7,496 bases of DNA, taken from positions 5,595-13,090 of the forward strand of contig DJOT01000052.1 of NCBI GenBank assembly GCA_002439095.1. The letters run 5' to 3'. The stretch is from Bacteroidales bacterium UBA6431. Lineage in GTDB: Bacteria > Bacteroidota > Bacteroidia > Bacteroidales > UBA932. The translations under genes were made by a program, and so were the position numbers. Under the pieces are notes generated by a model that did no database searches, was not told the DNA's origin, and saw only the letters and a list, made by a program, of their open reading frames with translations. Position 1 is the first letter of the stretch. Each line of letters begins with the position of its first letter. Positions 6,418 to 7,496 of this stretch are shown here, one piece after another.

Positions 6418-7496
6418 ATGAAGATGCGTAAGATGATATTGTTGGCGTTTGCCGCACTTGCGGCGGCTTCCTGCACACGTGGTTTGGATGAGCCTGCCGT
6501 CATTGGCGGCGATGAGATACGTTTTGTGGTGGGGGATTTTCCCGCATTCGGAGGTTCAGAGACCCGCGCCGTGGGCACTGATGATCGCGGCAAGACGGAG
6601 TGGGCCGAGGGGGATGAGCTGCTTCTTGAGATGACTAGTAATACTTTAGGGACTAAGTATGCTGCTTTTACATATAATGGCAGTAACTGGGAATTGGCAA
6701 GTGGAGAGCTGTCTTATAAAGAAGACGAATATCCAACCTTTCCTCATGTATATTATGCCCCTAATTACAAATGGGAAGCCGGCAAATTAGTTTTGAAAGA
6801 AGACAAGGTTGCTGGGACGGATGAATTCATTGAGGGAATTGCCCAAATCACCCCCAATGGCGAGGCGATAACTGTCTCTTTTTCCAATGCGAAGCGCGAC
6901 TATTCCCGTTTGCGTATCGCGACCCTTCCGAACGTGGATGTCGCTGTCTCGGTTCAATACTTTACCCCGGCTGGCCCTGCGTCACAGGTTTCGACTACGT
7001 ACACCCTGCATTCTGATGCCAAGGGCAATGCCTACCTTTATGGCAGTTTTGTCAAAAATTCGACCGTGTCCGTGGCGTATGGCAATGCTGTTTTGGCCAG
7101 CTATACTTTTGGAAAGGCTTCCGAGGGTGGCAAGAGCTACGTTCTGGATGCGACTGTCGTCTCGATGGAGGGGATGAGTGGTGATTCCACGAAGATTATG
7201 GAGGCTATTGAGGCGGAAGTGAAAAGGGGCAATAAAGACATCAGGCTCATGCTGCCGTATGATCTTGGTAAGGAAGAGGCGGATGGCATTTTAGGTGGAT
7301 TGGATGGACTTGATCCTGGCAGTGTCAATCTTACGCTGATAGGATGTAAGAAGATAGCCTTTCAAGGATTTAAGAATTGCAAACAACTGAAATCTGTGAC
7401 CCTTCCGGATGTGACAGAAATATGTGAATCTGCTTTTGCAGCTTGCAGTCGGCTTGAGAAAGTTGTCTTCGGCACTCCTCTTACAAAAGTGTATGG
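6418..7496 (+). CDS. Fimbrillin-like lipoprotein fused to a BspA-type leucine-rich repeat domain (3' end outside window)
   Basis: The frame is open from the ATG at 6418 to the window edge (359 complete codons), so the true length is unknown. The signal peptide ends in A-A-S-C (lipid on Cys19). T-R-A (Arg50) is the likely maturation site. Fimbrillin-like landmarks are EWAEGDEL (61-68), GTDEFIEG (133-140), SFSNAKRDYSRLRI (154-167, in place of the HALLKL strand) and EGGKSYVLDATV (236-247). A linker with a helical-looking stretch (about 257-270) follows. Leucine-rich repeats of the BspA type (LRR_5) then start: IAFQGFKNC-x-x-L-x-S-V-T-L-P (313-330) and ICESAFAAC-x-x-L-x-x-V-x-F (335-351). BspA repeats are known from oral and gut Bacteroidales and from Treponema, where they bind host proteins. 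Start choice: the ATG at 6418 lies 9 bases after the previous stop, and 6424 is an alternative. Base composition inside the gene is uneven. A tip-adhesin role is inferred. Confidence 0.87.
   Translation, partial: MKMRKMILLAFAALAAASCTRGLDEPAVIGGDEIRFVVGDFPAFGGSETRAVGTDDRGKTEWAEGDELLLEMTSNTLGTKYAAFTYNGSNWELASGELSYKEDEYPTFPHVYYAPNYKWEAGKLVLKEDKVAGTDEFIEGIAQITPNGEAITVSFSNAKRDYSRLRIATLPNVDVAVSVQYFTPAGPASQVSTTYTLHSDAKGNAYLYGSFVKNSTVSVAYGNAVLASYTFGKASEGGKSYVLDATVVSMEGMSGDSTKIMEAIEAEVKRGNKDIRLMLPYDLGKEEADGILGGLDGLDPGSVNLTLIGCKKIAFQGFKNCKQLKSVTLPDVTEICESAFAACSRLEKVVFGTPLTKVY
7327..7496 (+). other. BspA-type leucine-rich repeats, start of array
   Basis: A lead strand VNLTLIGC (303-310) is followed by about two repeat units with the BspA pattern of aF-x-x-C-x-x-L-x-x-[VI]-x-[LF]-P. 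The cysteine after the Phe (FKNC, FAAC) and the regular spacing of about 22-23 residues support the family call. The array is cut by the window end and probably continues. Confidence 0.75.

Overview
This window reads as part of one dense plus-strand operon from a member of the Bacteroidales (phylum Bacteroidota). Three things point there. Every complete gene begins with a lipoprotein signal peptide. At least five carry fimbrillin-like (Mfa_like_1-type) domains. The C-terminal add-ons, GLUG repeats and BspA-type leucine-rich repeats, are typical of gut and oral Bacteroidales surface proteins. Genus cannot be set from the window.

Layout: (1) 1-235, the C-terminal end of a GLUG-type surface protein. 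(2) 235-2463, a 742-residue lipoprotein with a fimbrillin-like domain followed by eight GLUG repeats. (3) 2463-4571, a 702-residue paralogue with the same layout. (4) 4571-5521, a short 316-residue paralogue that stops where the GLUG extension begins in the previous gene. (5) 5524-6408, a second, more diverged short fimbrillin-like lipoprotein. (6) 6418 to the window end, a fimbrillin-like lipoprotein whose C-terminus enters a BspA-type leucine-rich repeat domain; it is cut by the window edge. The genes overlap by one base or are at most 9 bases apart. There is no non-coding stretch above 9 bases, so no promoter, terminator or RNA gene is expected or seen here.

Taken together, the cluster looks like a set of subunits for a type V (FimA/Mfa1-like) pilus or related surface fibre. 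Each complete subunit has a lipid-anchor cysteine and, 27-44 residues later, a T-[R/K]-[A/V] site. Such a site fits the trypsin-like maturation cleavage known for fimbrillins. Genes 4 and 5 look like plain shaft-type subunits. Genes 2, 3 and 6 look like adhesive or tip-type subunits built on the same N-terminal domain. This division of labour is inference from architecture.

The most notable observations are the swap of C-terminal modules on a shared fimbrillin domain, and a run of eight G at the hinge between the two modules of gene 2. A slip of one base in either direction would stop translation before the GLUG array.
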